A program made the translations under genes and the position numbers. The notes beneath the pieces are model-generated. The model did no database searches and was not told the origin of the DNA. It saw only the letters and a program-made list of their open reading frames with translations. This document shows, one piece after another, positions 1-8,862 of a DNA stretch of 64,000 nucleotides. The stretch lies in the NCBI GenBank assembly GCA_009783055.1, contig WRHW01000004.1:1-64000 (forward strand). Direction: 5' to 3'. Origin of the DNA: Holophagaceae bacterium (GTDB lineage: Bacteria; Acidobacteriota; Holophagae; Holophagales; Holophagaceae). The stretch's first letter is position 1. Every line of letters starts with the position of its first letter.

Positions 1-232
1 AGCCAAAATCCAACTGAAAACTGATAACTGAAAACTGATAACTGACCACTGAACCGGCCACTAGCCACTAACTGCAAACTACCATTCACTATGACTACCA
101 TGCCAAAATCCAATTGAAAACTGATAACTGAAAACTGATAACTGACCACTGAACCGGCCACTAGCCACTAACTGCAAACTACCATTCACTATGACTACCA
201 TGCCAAAATCCAATTGAAAACTGATAACTGAA
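1..232. repeat. 100-bp tandem repeat containing degenerate heptamers
   Basis: The unit beginning gccaaaatccaa starts at 2, 102 and 202, an exact 100-bp period. Copies 1 and 2 differ at one base that I can see (caactg versus caattg), and the third copy breaks off after about 30 bases. The array probably continues left of the window. Inside each unit is a run of 7-bp words (aactgaa, aactgat, aactgac, cactgaa). These are the reverse complement of the heptamers in the elements at 857 and 1433. Because the copies are contiguous and have no spacers, this is not a CRISPR array. Confidence 0.93.
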
Positions 233-271
233 AGCTGTGAACTGGTATAAACTCATAACTGGAGGCACTGC

Positions 272-847
272 TTGGCAACTGTGACGTTAGAAGTAGTAAA
301 TGACGGCAATATAGAGCCTTGCAGGCATCTATGCAATGAACTGATGGCCTACCAACAGAGTAAGGCCAAATTACTGCCTGAGATTTTTGACCAGATGAAC
401 TTTGACACACGCATGGTGCTCAGCTACAAACAGGCCATAGCCAGCCATGTAGTAGTTGCTAGAGATAAAAACAATGTGCCGGTTGGATATGTTTTTTCTA
501 CTATCGAAAATGTTTTTTACAAGGATTCACACATTCCGGAATGGGCATCGTCAATTTCTTCCGGCGAAATTCTTGGTTTCTATCCCAAATGGGATAACCT
601 TCCTGCAAAGACGGGCTGTGTGAACAACCTATACCTTAGGAAAGCATACCAAAGGATGGGTTTGGGGAAAAAACTCATGGATATGTCTATGGAGTGGTTT
701 AGTACCTTTTCTGACATCAACCTAGTCTTTGTCTATATCTCAAACGGAAACGATTCTGCAATTAATTTTTACAAAAAATATGGCTTTTCCAACAGCCATG
801 AGGTATTTGGCGGCTTCATACACGCGCTTTACAAGCGATTTAAGTAA
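272..847 (+). CDS. GNAT-family N-acetyltransferase
   Basis: This is a 191-residue protein of the GCN5-related acetyltransferase family, which transfers an acetyl group from acetyl-CoA to an amine. The signature is in the C-terminal half. A beta strand (VNNLYL) leads into the acetyl-CoA loop QRMGLG (residues 127-132), followed by a helix and then the NFYKKYGF motif typical of motif B. The start is TTG, chosen because ggagg lies six bases upstream at 261-265; no ATG near it fits as well. The gene directly follows the 100-bp repeat array and is followed by another repeat element. The substrate cannot be read from the sequence; protein, antibiotic and small-amine acetylation are all possible. Confidence 0.85.
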   Translation: MATVTLEVVNDGNIEPCRHLCNELMAYQQSKAKLLPEIFDQMNFDTRMVLSYKQAIASHVVVARDKNNVPVGYVFSTIENVFYKDSHIPEWASSISSGEILGFYPKWDNLPAKTGCVNNLYLRKAYQRMGLGKKLMDMSMEWFSTFSDINLVFVYISNGNDSAINFYKKYGFSNSHEVFGGFIHALYKRFK

Positions 848-1173
848 TTTCACAGCTAATACCAGTTCACAGTTCACAGTTTTCAGTTTTCAGTTTTCAG
901 ATGGAAAGCCTTACCCGGCGTATCTTTACAGCATGTATTATAGCAACACTACTTTGGGTAGTTCATAATTGCCACGGCTTTTTGTGTTTACGGTAAGTGT
1001 CCCAGAACACAAGTGGTCAGTGACAAGTGATCAGTGGCCAAAAGCTGACTATAAACTTGCTGGAATTTACACTGAATTACCATAGATTATTTTTTGGTTC
1101 CATCAGGATATTCCAAATAGGCTTCCTTGGTGTCGGTATGGAGGTGTTACTATAGCAAATACAAGGAGGCAAC
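848..1173. other. Intergenic region with no gene seen
   Basis: This gap of 326 bp holds heptamer element A at its left end. From about 1008 to 1050 there is a looser run of agtggtcagtgacaagtgatcagtgg-like words. I find no credible reading frame with a ribosome-binding site until 1174 and no RNA gene. Confidence 0.7.
857..940. repeat. Heptamer element copy A with short terminal inverted repeats
   Basis: This 84-bp element begins taatac and ends gtatta, an inverted pair. It contains five consecutive 7-bp words (agttcac twice, agttttc three times) and then a non-repetitive tail starting agatggaaagcc. The same tail, with one visible substitution before the terminus, occurs at 1433-1509. The two copies flank the small membrane protein gene at 1174. 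Confidence 0.88.
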
Positions 1174-1425
1174 ATGTTCCAATTGATTGCACCAGCACTC
1201 TTACGATCCGAGAATGCCCTTGCGGCCGGATTGCTTGGAGGTGTCTGCGTTCTTTATGCAGTTATCATAATAGCGGTGGTAGTGTTTCCCATCTATTGTT
1301 TTTGGCGGATTTGTGTCAAGGCAGGTTATCCAGGGCCAATGGCACTTCTCAGCCTTATTCCAATGGTTGGCATGCTCATCTTAATGTGCATACTTGCATT
1401 TGGAACATGGCCAAACCAGAGATAA
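1174..1425 (+). CDS. Small integral membrane protein, DUF5684-like
   Basis: The product has 83 residues and two membrane segments, roughly residues 17-42 and 56-77. A conserved-looking loop, FWRICVKAGYPG, lies between them, followed by a proline-bearing second helix ending in FGTWP. The pattern of aromatic, KAG-PG, a P-containing helix and a terminal WP is that of small membrane proteins related to DUF5684; no function is established for them to my knowledge. The start is supported by a strong aaggagg six bases upstream. The gene sits alone between two copies of the heptamer element (857 and 1433), so gene plus repeat may behave as a cassette. Confidence 0.8.
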   Translation: MFQLIAPALLRSENALAAGLLGGVCVLYAVIIIAVVVFPIYCFWRICVKAGYPGPMALLSLIPMVGMLILMCILAFGTWPNQR

Positions 1426-1432
1426 TGTGGAT

Positions 1433-1509
1433 TAATACCAGTTCACAGTTTTCAGTTATCAGTTTTCAGATGGAAAGCCTGACCCGGCGTATCTTTACAG
1501 CAGGTATTA
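1433..1509. repeat. Heptamer element copy B with short terminal inverted repeats
   Basis: This 77-bp element begins taatacc and ends ggtatta, a perfect 7-bp inverted pair. It carries four heptamers (agttcac, agttttc, agttatc, agttttc) and the same tail as copy A (gatggaaagcc, acccggcgtatctttacag). It is exactly one heptamer shorter than copy A. Confidence 0.9.
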
Positions 1510-1572
1510 CTTGCAGTGGAAAGGTGAAATAATATAATTTTTCCAGTTTTAGAATCAACCCAAAGGTTTTTC

Positions 1573-3708
1573 TCAAAACCCTTCCGGCAACTTCATACCC
1601 AAATTTTTTACCAAAAATGCCCACATGTCTGCCCGTTCTGCAATGACTTTTGAAGTGGGTTTGCCTGCTCCATGCCCTGCATCGGTTTCAATTCTTGTGA
1701 GAATGGGGGCGGTGCCGCCTTGGGCAACTTGGAGTGTGGCGGTAAATTTATGGCTATGAGCCGGAACAACCCTGTCGTCATGATCGCCCGTGGTGATGAG
1801 GGTGGCGGGATACTTGGTACCAGCAACGGTATTGTGCAATGGCGAATACTTGATTAGATTTTCAAACCCGTCCTTAGTATCTGAGCACATGTAATCACTC
1901 TGCCAAGCCCAGCCGATAGTGAATTTGTGATAGCGCAACATATCCAGAACACCTACGGCTGGTAATGCGGCTCCAAAGAGTTCGGGTCGCTGAGTCAGGC
2001 ACGCGCCTACCAACAAACCGCCGTTAGAACCACCATGAATAGCTAGTTTAGGGGTACTCGTATACTTTTGCCTGATCAGCCATTCGCCTGCGGCAATAAA
2101 GTCGTCAAAACAGTTCTGCTTAGTTTCGCGCTTGCCCTGTTCCCACCACTCTTTTCCGTATTCGTCTCCCCCTCTAATGCAGGCCACAGCATATACTCCA
2201 CCCATTTCCATCCATACGAGATTTGCAGGGCTAAAGCCCGGTGTTGCGGCAGAATTAAAACCACCATACCCATATAAAAGGGTTGGATTGGTTCCATCCA
2301 ATTTGATGCCCTTTTTGTAGGCAATAAAAATAGGAATCTTTGTGCCATCTTTGCTATTGTAAAAATCCTGCTTAACTTCATAGTCGCTGGGATTCATGTC
2401 CACCTGTGGCTTGCGAAATAATGTTTCTTTGCCCGACTTGATGTCGTAACGATAGATTGTGGGTGGCTCGTTATATGATGTAAATGTAAAAAATACTTCG
2501 GTATCACTTCTCTTGCCACTAAAGCCTGTAAGCGTTCCGACATTTGACCGTTGGATATGCCTCTGAAGTTTGCCACTCTTTAAGTCATATATTTTTACTT
2601 GGTTTAGTACGTCAATTTTCCATGTAACGGCAAGCCTATTCCCAAATAGTGAGGCACCTGCCAGAACATCTCGCCCCTGTGCCTGTGGAATTATTTCTTT
2701 CCAGTTTGCTGGCTCTGGTTGGTTGGCTTCGACAGCAATTATGCGCCCTCTTGGGGCGTTGTGGTCTGTGAGAATGTAAAAGGTACTACCGTCGTTGCCT
2801 AAAAAACCATAGCTTGCATCAAAAGCATTAAAGAGTGGTAAAAAATCGCTGTCTGGTTTATTTAAGTCTTTGACAAAAAGGCGATTCTTGCGCTCCGTGC
2901 CCTCTGTTTGATTGATGAACAGCCATCTGCCATCTTCAGAAACAAAAGCTCCAAAACTCCAATCCGACTGATCTTTGCGCTCGAAGACCAACTCATCAGA
3001 TGTTTGTGGCGTGCCAATCTTATGGAAAAAGACTTTTTGAAATTTATTTACGCCCGTTAGGGCATCGCCACTGCTGGGTGCGTCGTATCTGGAATAATAA
3101 AATCCGGAGCCATCCTTAACCCAGGACGCACCGCTAAACTTGCTCCACTGTATTTCATCTGCTAAATCCTTCCCTGTAGCCACGTCCCTTACCTTCCATA
3201 CAACCCAATCACTGCCAGCATTGCTAAGTGAATATGCCAAGTATTTGCCATCGTTACTAAAGCTCATCCCACTCAGGGCAATAGTACCGCTTTGACTTAA
3301 AGTATTAGGGTCTAATAGTACCCTTCCCTTTTCGGCCAACTTGTCGGTTACATAAATCACAGATTGGTTTTGTAACCCTGAATTGTAAGAGTAAAAATAG
3401 TATTCCCCATATTTTGAAGGCGCGCTAAAACGCTCGTAATTCCATATTTTTGTCATTCGTTCCTGAATGCGCCCCCTCTCTGGAATACTCGCCAGATATT
3501 CATAGGTCGCATCGTTTTGCGCCTTTACCCAAGCCTTTGTGTCGAGGCTATTATCATCCTCCAACCAGCGATATGGATCAGGAACCTGGACACCAAAATA
3601 AGTGTCTACTACATCGAGCTTACGAGAAACAGGAGTCTTCACAGGTGTTTGCCCCACTAAAATTAATGATGCACAGCATGTCGCTATGATGAAATGAACA
3701 AGTCGCAT
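1573..3708 (-). CDS. Exported prolyl oligopeptidase (peptidase family S9A)
   Basis: This 711-residue serine peptidase would cut short peptides after proline. An N-terminal signal peptide (about residues 1-18) indicates export, probably to the periplasm. It is followed by the S9A N-terminal signature (VQVPDPYRWLEDD), a seven-blade propeller region (about 70-420) and the alpha/beta hydrolase domain. The catalytic triad is visible: Ser in GGSNGG near residue 562, Asp in GDHDDRVVP near 643 and His in DAGHGAGKP near 678. The length is normal for the family. The ATG is preceded by ggagg with six bases between. It is transcribed divergently from the metallophosphoesterase at 3824. Confidence 0.95.
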   Translation of the reverse strand: MRLVHFIIATCCASLILVGQTPVKTPVSRKLDVVDTYFGVQVPDPYRWLEDDNSLDTKAWVKAQNDATYEYLASIPERGRIQERMTKIWNYERFSAPSKYGEYYFYSYNSGLQNQSVIYVTDKLAEKGRVLLDPNTLSQSGTIALSGMSFSNDGKYLAYSLSNAGSDWVVWKVRDVATGKDLADEIQWSKFSGASWVKDGSGFYYSRYDAPSSGDALTGVNKFQKVFFHKIGTPQTSDELVFERKDQSDWSFGAFVSEDGRWLFINQTEGTERKNRLFVKDLNKPDSDFLPLFNAFDASYGFLGNDGSTFYILTDHNAPRGRIIAVEANQPEPANWKEIIPQAQGRDVLAGASLFGNRLAVTWKIDVLNQVKIYDLKSGKLQRHIQRSNVGTLTGFSGKRSDTEVFFTFTSYNEPPTIYRYDIKSGKETLFRKPQVDMNPSDYEVKQDFYNSKDGTKIPIFIAYKKGIKLDGTNPTLLYGYGGFNSAATPGFSPANLVWMEMGGVYAVACIRGGDEYGKEWWEQGKRETKQNCFDDFIAAGEWLIRQKYTSTPKLAIHGGSNGGLLVGACLTQRPELFGAALPAVGVLDMLRYHKFTIGWAWQSDYMCSDTKDGFENLIKYSPLHNTVAGTKYPATLITTGDHDDRVVPAHSHKFTATLQVAQGGTAPILTRIETDAGHGAGKPTSKVIAERADMWAFLVKNLGMKLPEGF

Positions 3709-3823
3709 TAGTAGCCTCCAATAGCAGTTGACAAAATTTTCGCACAGAAAAAGCCTTTTGAAAATTAGGCAAATTGGAAAACATGTATTGCATGTGCCAA
3801 TAAGCTATACTAAAGCTGTGAAG

Positions 3824-4948
3824 ATGATTGTAGTTATTATTACACTGATACTAGGGCTTGCATGTACATACATGGCGCTCAGGAGTATGGCATTTAGCCC
3901 TCTACTCAGAAGTCATCCGTGGTGCACATGGGGTACATTTGTAACGTTGGTATTAACTATTTTTTTGATTCCAGTTTTATCCAGGTATGGTGGCCTGCAC
4001 ATGTTGGTGCTTGCTTGGATTAGCTATACTTTGTTTGGACTTGTTAGCACCTACATAGTTTATTTAGGATTAGCTGATCTAACTCAATTTCTATTGCGCC
4101 GGTTTTTAAATGCCCCAGAAGTAGCAAGCCTTTGGGCATTAAGGGTTGCCATAATCTCAACGGTTATTTCTGTGATTATTGGCCACATACAGGCAATACT
4201 GCCTCCTAAGATAAAAAAGGTAGAAGTTCCTATTCTTGGATTAACCAAGGGTTTGGAAGGCTTTACAATCGTCCAAATCTCTGATCTGCATATCAATTCC
4301 ATGACATCTATGGCCAGCTTGGAACTGTTGACAAATCAGATAAATGAACTCAACCCAAATCTTGTTGCCATCACCGGAGATTTTGTAGATGGAACAGTAG
4401 CGGACTTGCTACCCAAAGTTTCGGTGATGGAAAAATTAAACCCAAAAAACTGTGTTTGTTTTGTGACAGGCAATCACGAATACTATTCGGGCGATTTGCA
4501 GAATTGGCTTGATGAATTTAACAAAATGAACTGGTGTGTACTAATGAACGACAATGTATTTATTCAGCGCAACGAAGCCAAACTTGCTGTTGTCGGTATT
4601 CCTGATTCAACTAGCATCAGTGGCAGGGGGTCTGGCATCGAGCCAAATCTTGAAAAAGCCCTTACTGACATCCCAAAAGATACCCCAAAAATTTTGCTAC
4701 ACCATAAACCCACCAATTTTTTTGAAGCTGACATGGTGGGCATCGCCCTCCAATTGTCGGGACACACCCACGGCGGACAATATTTTCCCTGGAGCGCAAT
4801 AGTTCCTCTCTTCCATGACTTTCCTTTAGGGTTAAAGCGATATAAAAGACTGTGGATGTACACAAGTGCCGGAACAGGCTATTGGGGGCCACCCAACCGT
4901 TTTCTGCGACCCAAAGAACTAACCTTGTTGGTACTTACGAGAACATGA
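3824..4948 (+). CDS. Membrane-anchored metallophosphoesterase (YkuE-like)
   Basis: The protein has four or so N-terminal membrane segments (about residues 1-130) followed by a calcineurin-like phosphoesterase domain. All binuclear metal motifs are present: DLH in QISDLHIN, GDFVDG, GNHEYY and GHTHGG. YkuE-type proteins of this architecture hydrolyse phosphoester bonds, possibly in lipid or cell-wall intermediates; the substrate here is unknown. The start is uncertain. The frame is open back to a TTG at 3728, but the upstream 32 residues are basic and unlike a membrane leader, so I prefer ATG 3824 (374 residues). No Shine-Dalgarno precedes it. A tatact box at 3806-3811 lies only 12 bases before the ATG, so a leaderless or very short leader transcript is possible. 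Confidence 0.88.
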   Translation: MIVVIITLILGLACTYMALRSMAFSPLLRSHPWCTWGTFVTLVLTIFLIPVLSRYGGLHMLVLAWISYTLFGLVSTYIVYLGLADLTQFLLRRFLNAPEVASLWALRVAIISTVISVIIGHIQAILPPKIKKVEVPILGLTKGLEGFTIVQISDLHINSMTSMASLELLTNQINELNPNLVAITGDFVDGTVADLLPKVSVMEKLNPKNCVCFVTGNHEYYSGDLQNWLDEFNKMNWCVLMNDNVFIQRNEAKLAVVGIPDSTSISGRGSGIEPNLEKALTDIPKDTPKILLHHKPTNFFEADMVGIALQLSGHTHGGQYFPWSAIVPLFHDFPLGLKRYKRLWMYTSAGTGYWGPPNRFLRPKELTLLVLTRT

Positions 4949-4979
4949 GTTAGATGTTTTCACGACGCCAATAGTCGAG

Positions 4980-7721
4980 CTACCCTAAGGCGTGAAGGCT
5001 TGTGCCAGCGATAAAGGATTTTATTGATGGCACTACGCCGTCTTTTTCTGTCGGCAATTCATGTAGTTTGAGATGGACATCAAATCCATGTGAAGAAATT
5101 TCATTTTGCATTTGGTCTAATTCGGCTTCGATTGGATATGGATGTTCTGCCCAAATATTTATCCACAGACGTTTGCCTGAAGACTCCATGCCAACACGCG
5201 TTTGACCCAAAACGGAAAAATCCAAAGCTAATAACACGCGATAAATCCCTTTTTCCATTTTTTCAGAATTAGTATCGTCTGCTTCTACCCACATTTCCAT
5301 AAAACGATTTGGCATCCACGGCAAGGGCAGATGAAAGTAGTTCACATCCTCTTTAGCTAATATGTTGTGAAATAATGCCTCTTTGGATGAAATGGATGGG
5401 TCTACGAGTGCCTTAATACTATTTTTCATCCACATCTCCCAAGTCTGCGTCTTTTCCCCAGGAGTAGTATTGTTTTGGCGAAGTAGTTGCTCTGCCATCG
5501 AGTTTGAAAATTTAGGGTCTCTTAGATGAGAGCTATGCTTTGATGTCTGAGAATGTTCTGTAATCCCTGATTTAGCAGATTTTGCCATTATTAACTGATC
5601 AATGATGGAACGAAACCAAGATGAAAGAGTATTTTGATTTTCGACGGAGTGGCCGTGCTGAGAGGCGAGATTTTCAAACTGAAGTAAGTAGCCTAGTCTG
5701 TCAGAAAATGATACAGAAAATTTAACTGCCTTTTCGAGTGCATCAAGATTACTCTTTTCGGTATCAAGCATAGATGTTTTTTGATTTTTTTGGTCTGCCA
5801 TGGCAACATCTCTGTTTCCCGCACCAAGTCGCACCACTTCCTCACTTTCAAGTTCATGGGCAATGAGAGCTTTTGCAATATCATAAATATGTTTTTCTCC
5901 ACTAACTAAGGCTTGGGCAATTTGCTGTGGTTGTGCATCTAAGGGCAATTTGGCAATAGCCGCAATGACTTGACGCAATAATGGCGATGTTTTTTCTAAT
6001 ATTGAAAAAAATTTGTCACCTATAATTGAATTATTACTTTTTTGAAGTATTATTGTTACAATGTCACTATTATTGGTTTCAGGAGAATGTGTAATTGCTA
6101 AAGCGATAGCTCTTTTTAATGAGGTTGGTAAATTTTCTAATATTTGAGCAATTTTTTGTGTTTCAACATTGTTTATCTTACTATTAATATCAGATTGATT
6201 TATTCGAGATAATTCTTGCAGAAGGCTAATTATTTGGCGGAGTGACGGTTCAGCATTTACTAATTTTGAAGCAATACCTCTCTCCGTGTTTGTATCAGTA
6301 TTTAAATTATTAATTGCATTTGCAATATCATGTATTTTTGTTTCAGAGCTACCAGTTATAACAGAGGCAATTGCCATTCCGATTGATGAAGGCATTTTTT
6401 CAATTACAGATATTAATTTATTATTATCTGGTTTTCCTGAAATACCATTTATTTGAGCTTGCCCTTGGTTGGCCATTATTGGATTTTTATTCTCTACAAT
6501 TGATAGCCCTATTTCTCGCAAAAGAGCTATAATCTGGCGGGTTGATGGCACTGCTATCAGCCCTTTGGCATCCGAGTCGCCATCAGTATTTGCAATAAAA
6601 CCACTACGAAATAGATAATTAGCAATTTCCGATGGTTCTACCTTTGGCGATCCCAGCAATGCTAAAGAAATATCCTTAATGACAGAGCTAGGCATTTTTT
6701 CAATTAATTGAGTTAATTTAAGAATCGTTGCGTTATCAGTATTGTTAGCAATACCCGTGGTAGTCATTCCCAGTTTTTCTACGATAGAATTCGCAATTGA
6801 CTCTATATTATTTGTGGAATGGACTGCGAAGTGGGCAGAGATATTATTGCGAATATTTTCTGGCAATTGCTTTAATGCGATAACAATTTTTTCTATATTT
6901 TTAGACAAGTCGCTCGCAGAATCCATGCCCAATGATGAAAATTGAGGTAGCAATTCTATTTTGAGTGCATTGCTAATTTGATCAATTATTGTTCCATTTT
7001 TTAGAATGTTAAATTCTTGTATGCTTGGGTCAAAAAATTTTGAAAAAATATTTTTTAAATTATTGATAGATAATTCTTTGGCTTGTTGTAGTTGCTGATC
7101 CACCGCATTTTTTTCTGGGCGCAAATTACCATATTTTTCCGAGAAAAATTCTTCAATTTCTGCAAGCATTTTTATTGGTTCAAATTGCTCTAACAATGCC
7201 TGCGAAATAGCGGCAGAACTGCTTTCTCGTAAACCAAGTATCTGCGATAGCAACTGGCGGCTGGGATTTGAGAGCGCAGAAATAGATTGCTGTAGTGCTA
7301 CCTCATTTGATGGAGTCAGTAATGCAAATAGCTTTGCAAGGGGAAGTAACGCTGTGGAAATATCTGAGGATTGTAATTGTTGGATCAATCCTTGAGCCTC
7401 TCCACGTATTAGTGGTGCAAGAATTGAAGCTGGTGATGGCGGAAAAGCCTCAGTAGTATGCAACCGTAAAACACCATCTTGAACCTCCACTCTCACCTGT
7501 AGCTTAGTCATTTCAGAAAAAGGAAGATTCCCTTGTGCAGAAATGATCTGGCCGGAAGGCATTTTCAACTTTATTCCATCTGCCCCATTTTCAACCAATA
7601 CCAGGGATAATGTTTTTCCAACAGACTTTAGCACCTGCTCATATCCCGCTGATGCGGTTATTGTTGATAGCACAATATTGGTGTTGGGGGCAGATATGAC
7701 AGGGGTAGAACTACCAGTCAT
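4980..7721 (-). CDS. Large FliK-like protein with internal helical repeats
   Basis: This 913-residue protein has no signal peptide or membrane segment. The last 100 or so residues resemble the C-terminal domain of flagellar hook-length control protein FliK: a strand-rich stretch (LDFSVLGQTRVGMES, LWINIWAEH) followed by a helix and GFDVHLKLHEL. The middle (about residues 270-610) contains at least three copies of a helical unit of roughly 80 residues, seen as IEKMPSS, IEKMPSS and LENLPTS. Each is followed by a serine/threonine-rich linker and then RQIIALLRE, RQIISLLQE or RQVIAAIAK. It is the last gene of a minus-strand run with cheB, two HDOD genes and cheR. No flagellar genes are nearby, so hook-length control is only an inference. 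Confidence 0.6.
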   Translation of the reverse strand: MTGSSTPVISAPNTNIVLSTITASAGYEQVLKSVGKTLSLVLVENGADGIKLKMPSGQIISAQGNLPFSEMTKLQVRVEVQDGVLRLHTTEAFPPSPASILAPLIRGEAQGLIQQLQSSDISTALLPLAKLFALLTPSNEVALQQSISALSNPSRQLLSQILGLRESSSAAISQALLEQFEPIKMLAEIEEFFSEKYGNLRPEKNAVDQQLQQAKELSINNLKNIFSKFFDPSIQEFNILKNGTIIDQISNALKIELLPQFSSLGMDSASDLSKNIEKIVIALKQLPENIRNNISAHFAVHSTNNIESIANSIVEKLGMTTTGIANNTDNATILKLTQLIEKMPSSVIKDISLALLGSPKVEPSEIANYLFRSGFIANTDGDSDAKGLIAVPSTRQIIALLREIGLSIVENKNPIMANQGQAQINGISGKPDNNKLISVIEKMPSSIGMAIASVITGSSETKIHDIANAINNLNTDTNTERGIASKLVNAEPSLRQIISLLQELSRINQSDINSKINNVETQKIAQILENLPTSLKRAIALAITHSPETNNSDIVTIILQKSNNSIIGDKFFSILEKTSPLLRQVIAAIAKLPLDAQPQQIAQALVSGEKHIYDIAKALIAHELESEEVVRLGAGNRDVAMADQKNQKTSMLDTEKSNLDALEKAVKFSVSFSDRLGYLLQFENLASQHGHSVENQNTLSSWFRSIIDQLIMAKSAKSGITEHSQTSKHSSHLRDPKFSNSMAEQLLRQNNTTPGEKTQTWEMWMKNSIKALVDPSISSKEALFHNILAKEDVNYFHLPLPWMPNRFMEMWVEADDTNSEKMEKGIYRVLLALDFSVLGQTRVGMESSGKRLWINIWAEHPYPIEAELDQMQNEISSHGFDVHLKLHELPTEKDGVVPSIKSFIAGTSLHALG

Positions 7722-7740
7722 ATCACACTCTCACTATACC

Positions 7741-8862
7741 CTATAGCTGGAAATGGTGCTTTAGGAGGCCGGCCATTTCCTGTATGGGAGCAACAACGTC
7801 AACACATCCCAACTCAAATGCGGCCTTTGGCATTCCGTATACTACGCAACTCGATTCTGCTTCTGCCAAAGTATATGCACCTTTGGATTTTAGTTTTTTC
7901 ATGCCCTGAGCACCATCTGCCCCCATTCCAGTCAATATTATGGCCATCAGTTGTGAATTGAATGAATCAAAGGTACTTTGGAACAAAATGTCTACGCTCG
8001 GCCTATGCAATGTGGAGGATGGTTCGGGATTCAATTCAATTACACAATGCCCTAGCTGGCTACGTACGTGCATATGAATACCACCAGGCGCGATGTATAT
8101 GTGTCCTGGCTGTGGTATATCCCCATTAGATGCCTCTTTAACTTCAAGTTGACAAATCCCATTAAGCCTATCGGCAAACGGCTTTGTAAAACTCGATGGC
8201 ATGTGTTGAACAATTAGCATTGGTACAGGAAGATTTTTTGGCAGGTATGGTAGGAAATCTTGAAGAGCTTTTGGCCCTCCAGTAGAGCAACCTAGCACAA
8301 TTAATTCTGCACGAGGATGGGTTGGTAGCGAACTTGCACCTATTTTGGCAGGTGCTACATAAGCCGGAGGGGCAACAGGTAGAGCTTTCGCAGGGCGAAT
8401 GGGTATACCTGCCGTGGAAGGCTGTGAGTGCCCATAGGTTCTAAATTTTGGGCTATGCGCTAATTTTCTAACTTTCTCCAGCAAGTCATTTCTAAAGCTC
8501 TGGGCATCTCCATCCGTTCCATCCAGTTTTTTGTCTTTTGGAATAAAGTCTAAGGCTCCTAATGCCAGCGCATCCAATGTTGCCTTGGCACCCTCATGAG
8601 TCAGACTGGACACCATCAATACTGGCATTGGACATTCGGCCATAATTCTCTTGAGGCATGTTAGCCCGTCCATTTTGGGCATTTCTATGTCGAGGGTCAA
8701 TAAATCTGGTTTAAGTAATTTGATTTTTTCCAGCGCATCCACTCCATCACGAGCTGTGCCCACAACTTTAATATCATCAGCCGTCAGCATTCGTTCTATC
8801 GACTTTCTCATAAAAGAGCTGTCGTCTACTATCATCACTCGAATTGGTCCGTCCATAGTCAT
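7741..8862 (-). CDS. cheB: Chemotaxis protein-glutamate methylesterase/deamidase CheB
   Basis: CheB removes methyl groups from (or deamidates) receptor glutamates and is activated by phosphorylation. The N-terminal receiver domain (residues 1-120) has the acidic pair in IVDDSS, the phospho-acceptor Asp near 58 in LLTLDIEMPKMDG, and Lys in FIPKD. A proline-rich linker leads to the esterase domain with its triad: Ser in GCSTGG near 192, His in QHMP near 219 and Asp in GMGADG near 312. The start is taken as the ATG overlapping the upstream HDOD stop (TGATG); a TTG one codon earlier is possible. CheR is in the same operon, but no receptor, CheA or CheW is seen in the window. Confidence 0.95.
   Translation of the reverse strand: MTMDGPIRVMIVDDSSFMRKSIERMLTADDIKVVGTARDGVDALEKIKLLKPDLLTLDIEMPKMDGLTCLKRIMAECPMPVLMVSSLTHEGAKATLDALALGALDFIPKDKKLDGTDGDAQSFRNDLLEKVRKLAHSPKFRTYGHSQPSTAGIPIRPAKALPVAPPAYVAPAKIGASSLPTHPRAELIVLGCSTGGPKALQDFLPYLPKNLPVPMLIVQHMPSSFTKPFADRLNGICQLEVKEASNGDIPQPGHIYIAPGGIHMHVRSQLGHCVIELNPEPSSTLHRPSVDILFQSTFDSFNSQLMAIILTGMGADGAQGMKKLKSKGAYTLAEAESSCVVYGMPKAAFELGCVDVVAPIQEMAGLLKHHFQL

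Noticed and set aside
1-232. CRISPR array
   Set aside because: The 100-bp copies are contiguous with no variable spacers, and no cas genes are near.
857-1509. Integron attC sites flanking the acetyltransferase and small membrane gene
   Set aside because: I find no GTTRRRY core pairs or long imperfect palindrome of the attC type, and there is no integrase in the window.
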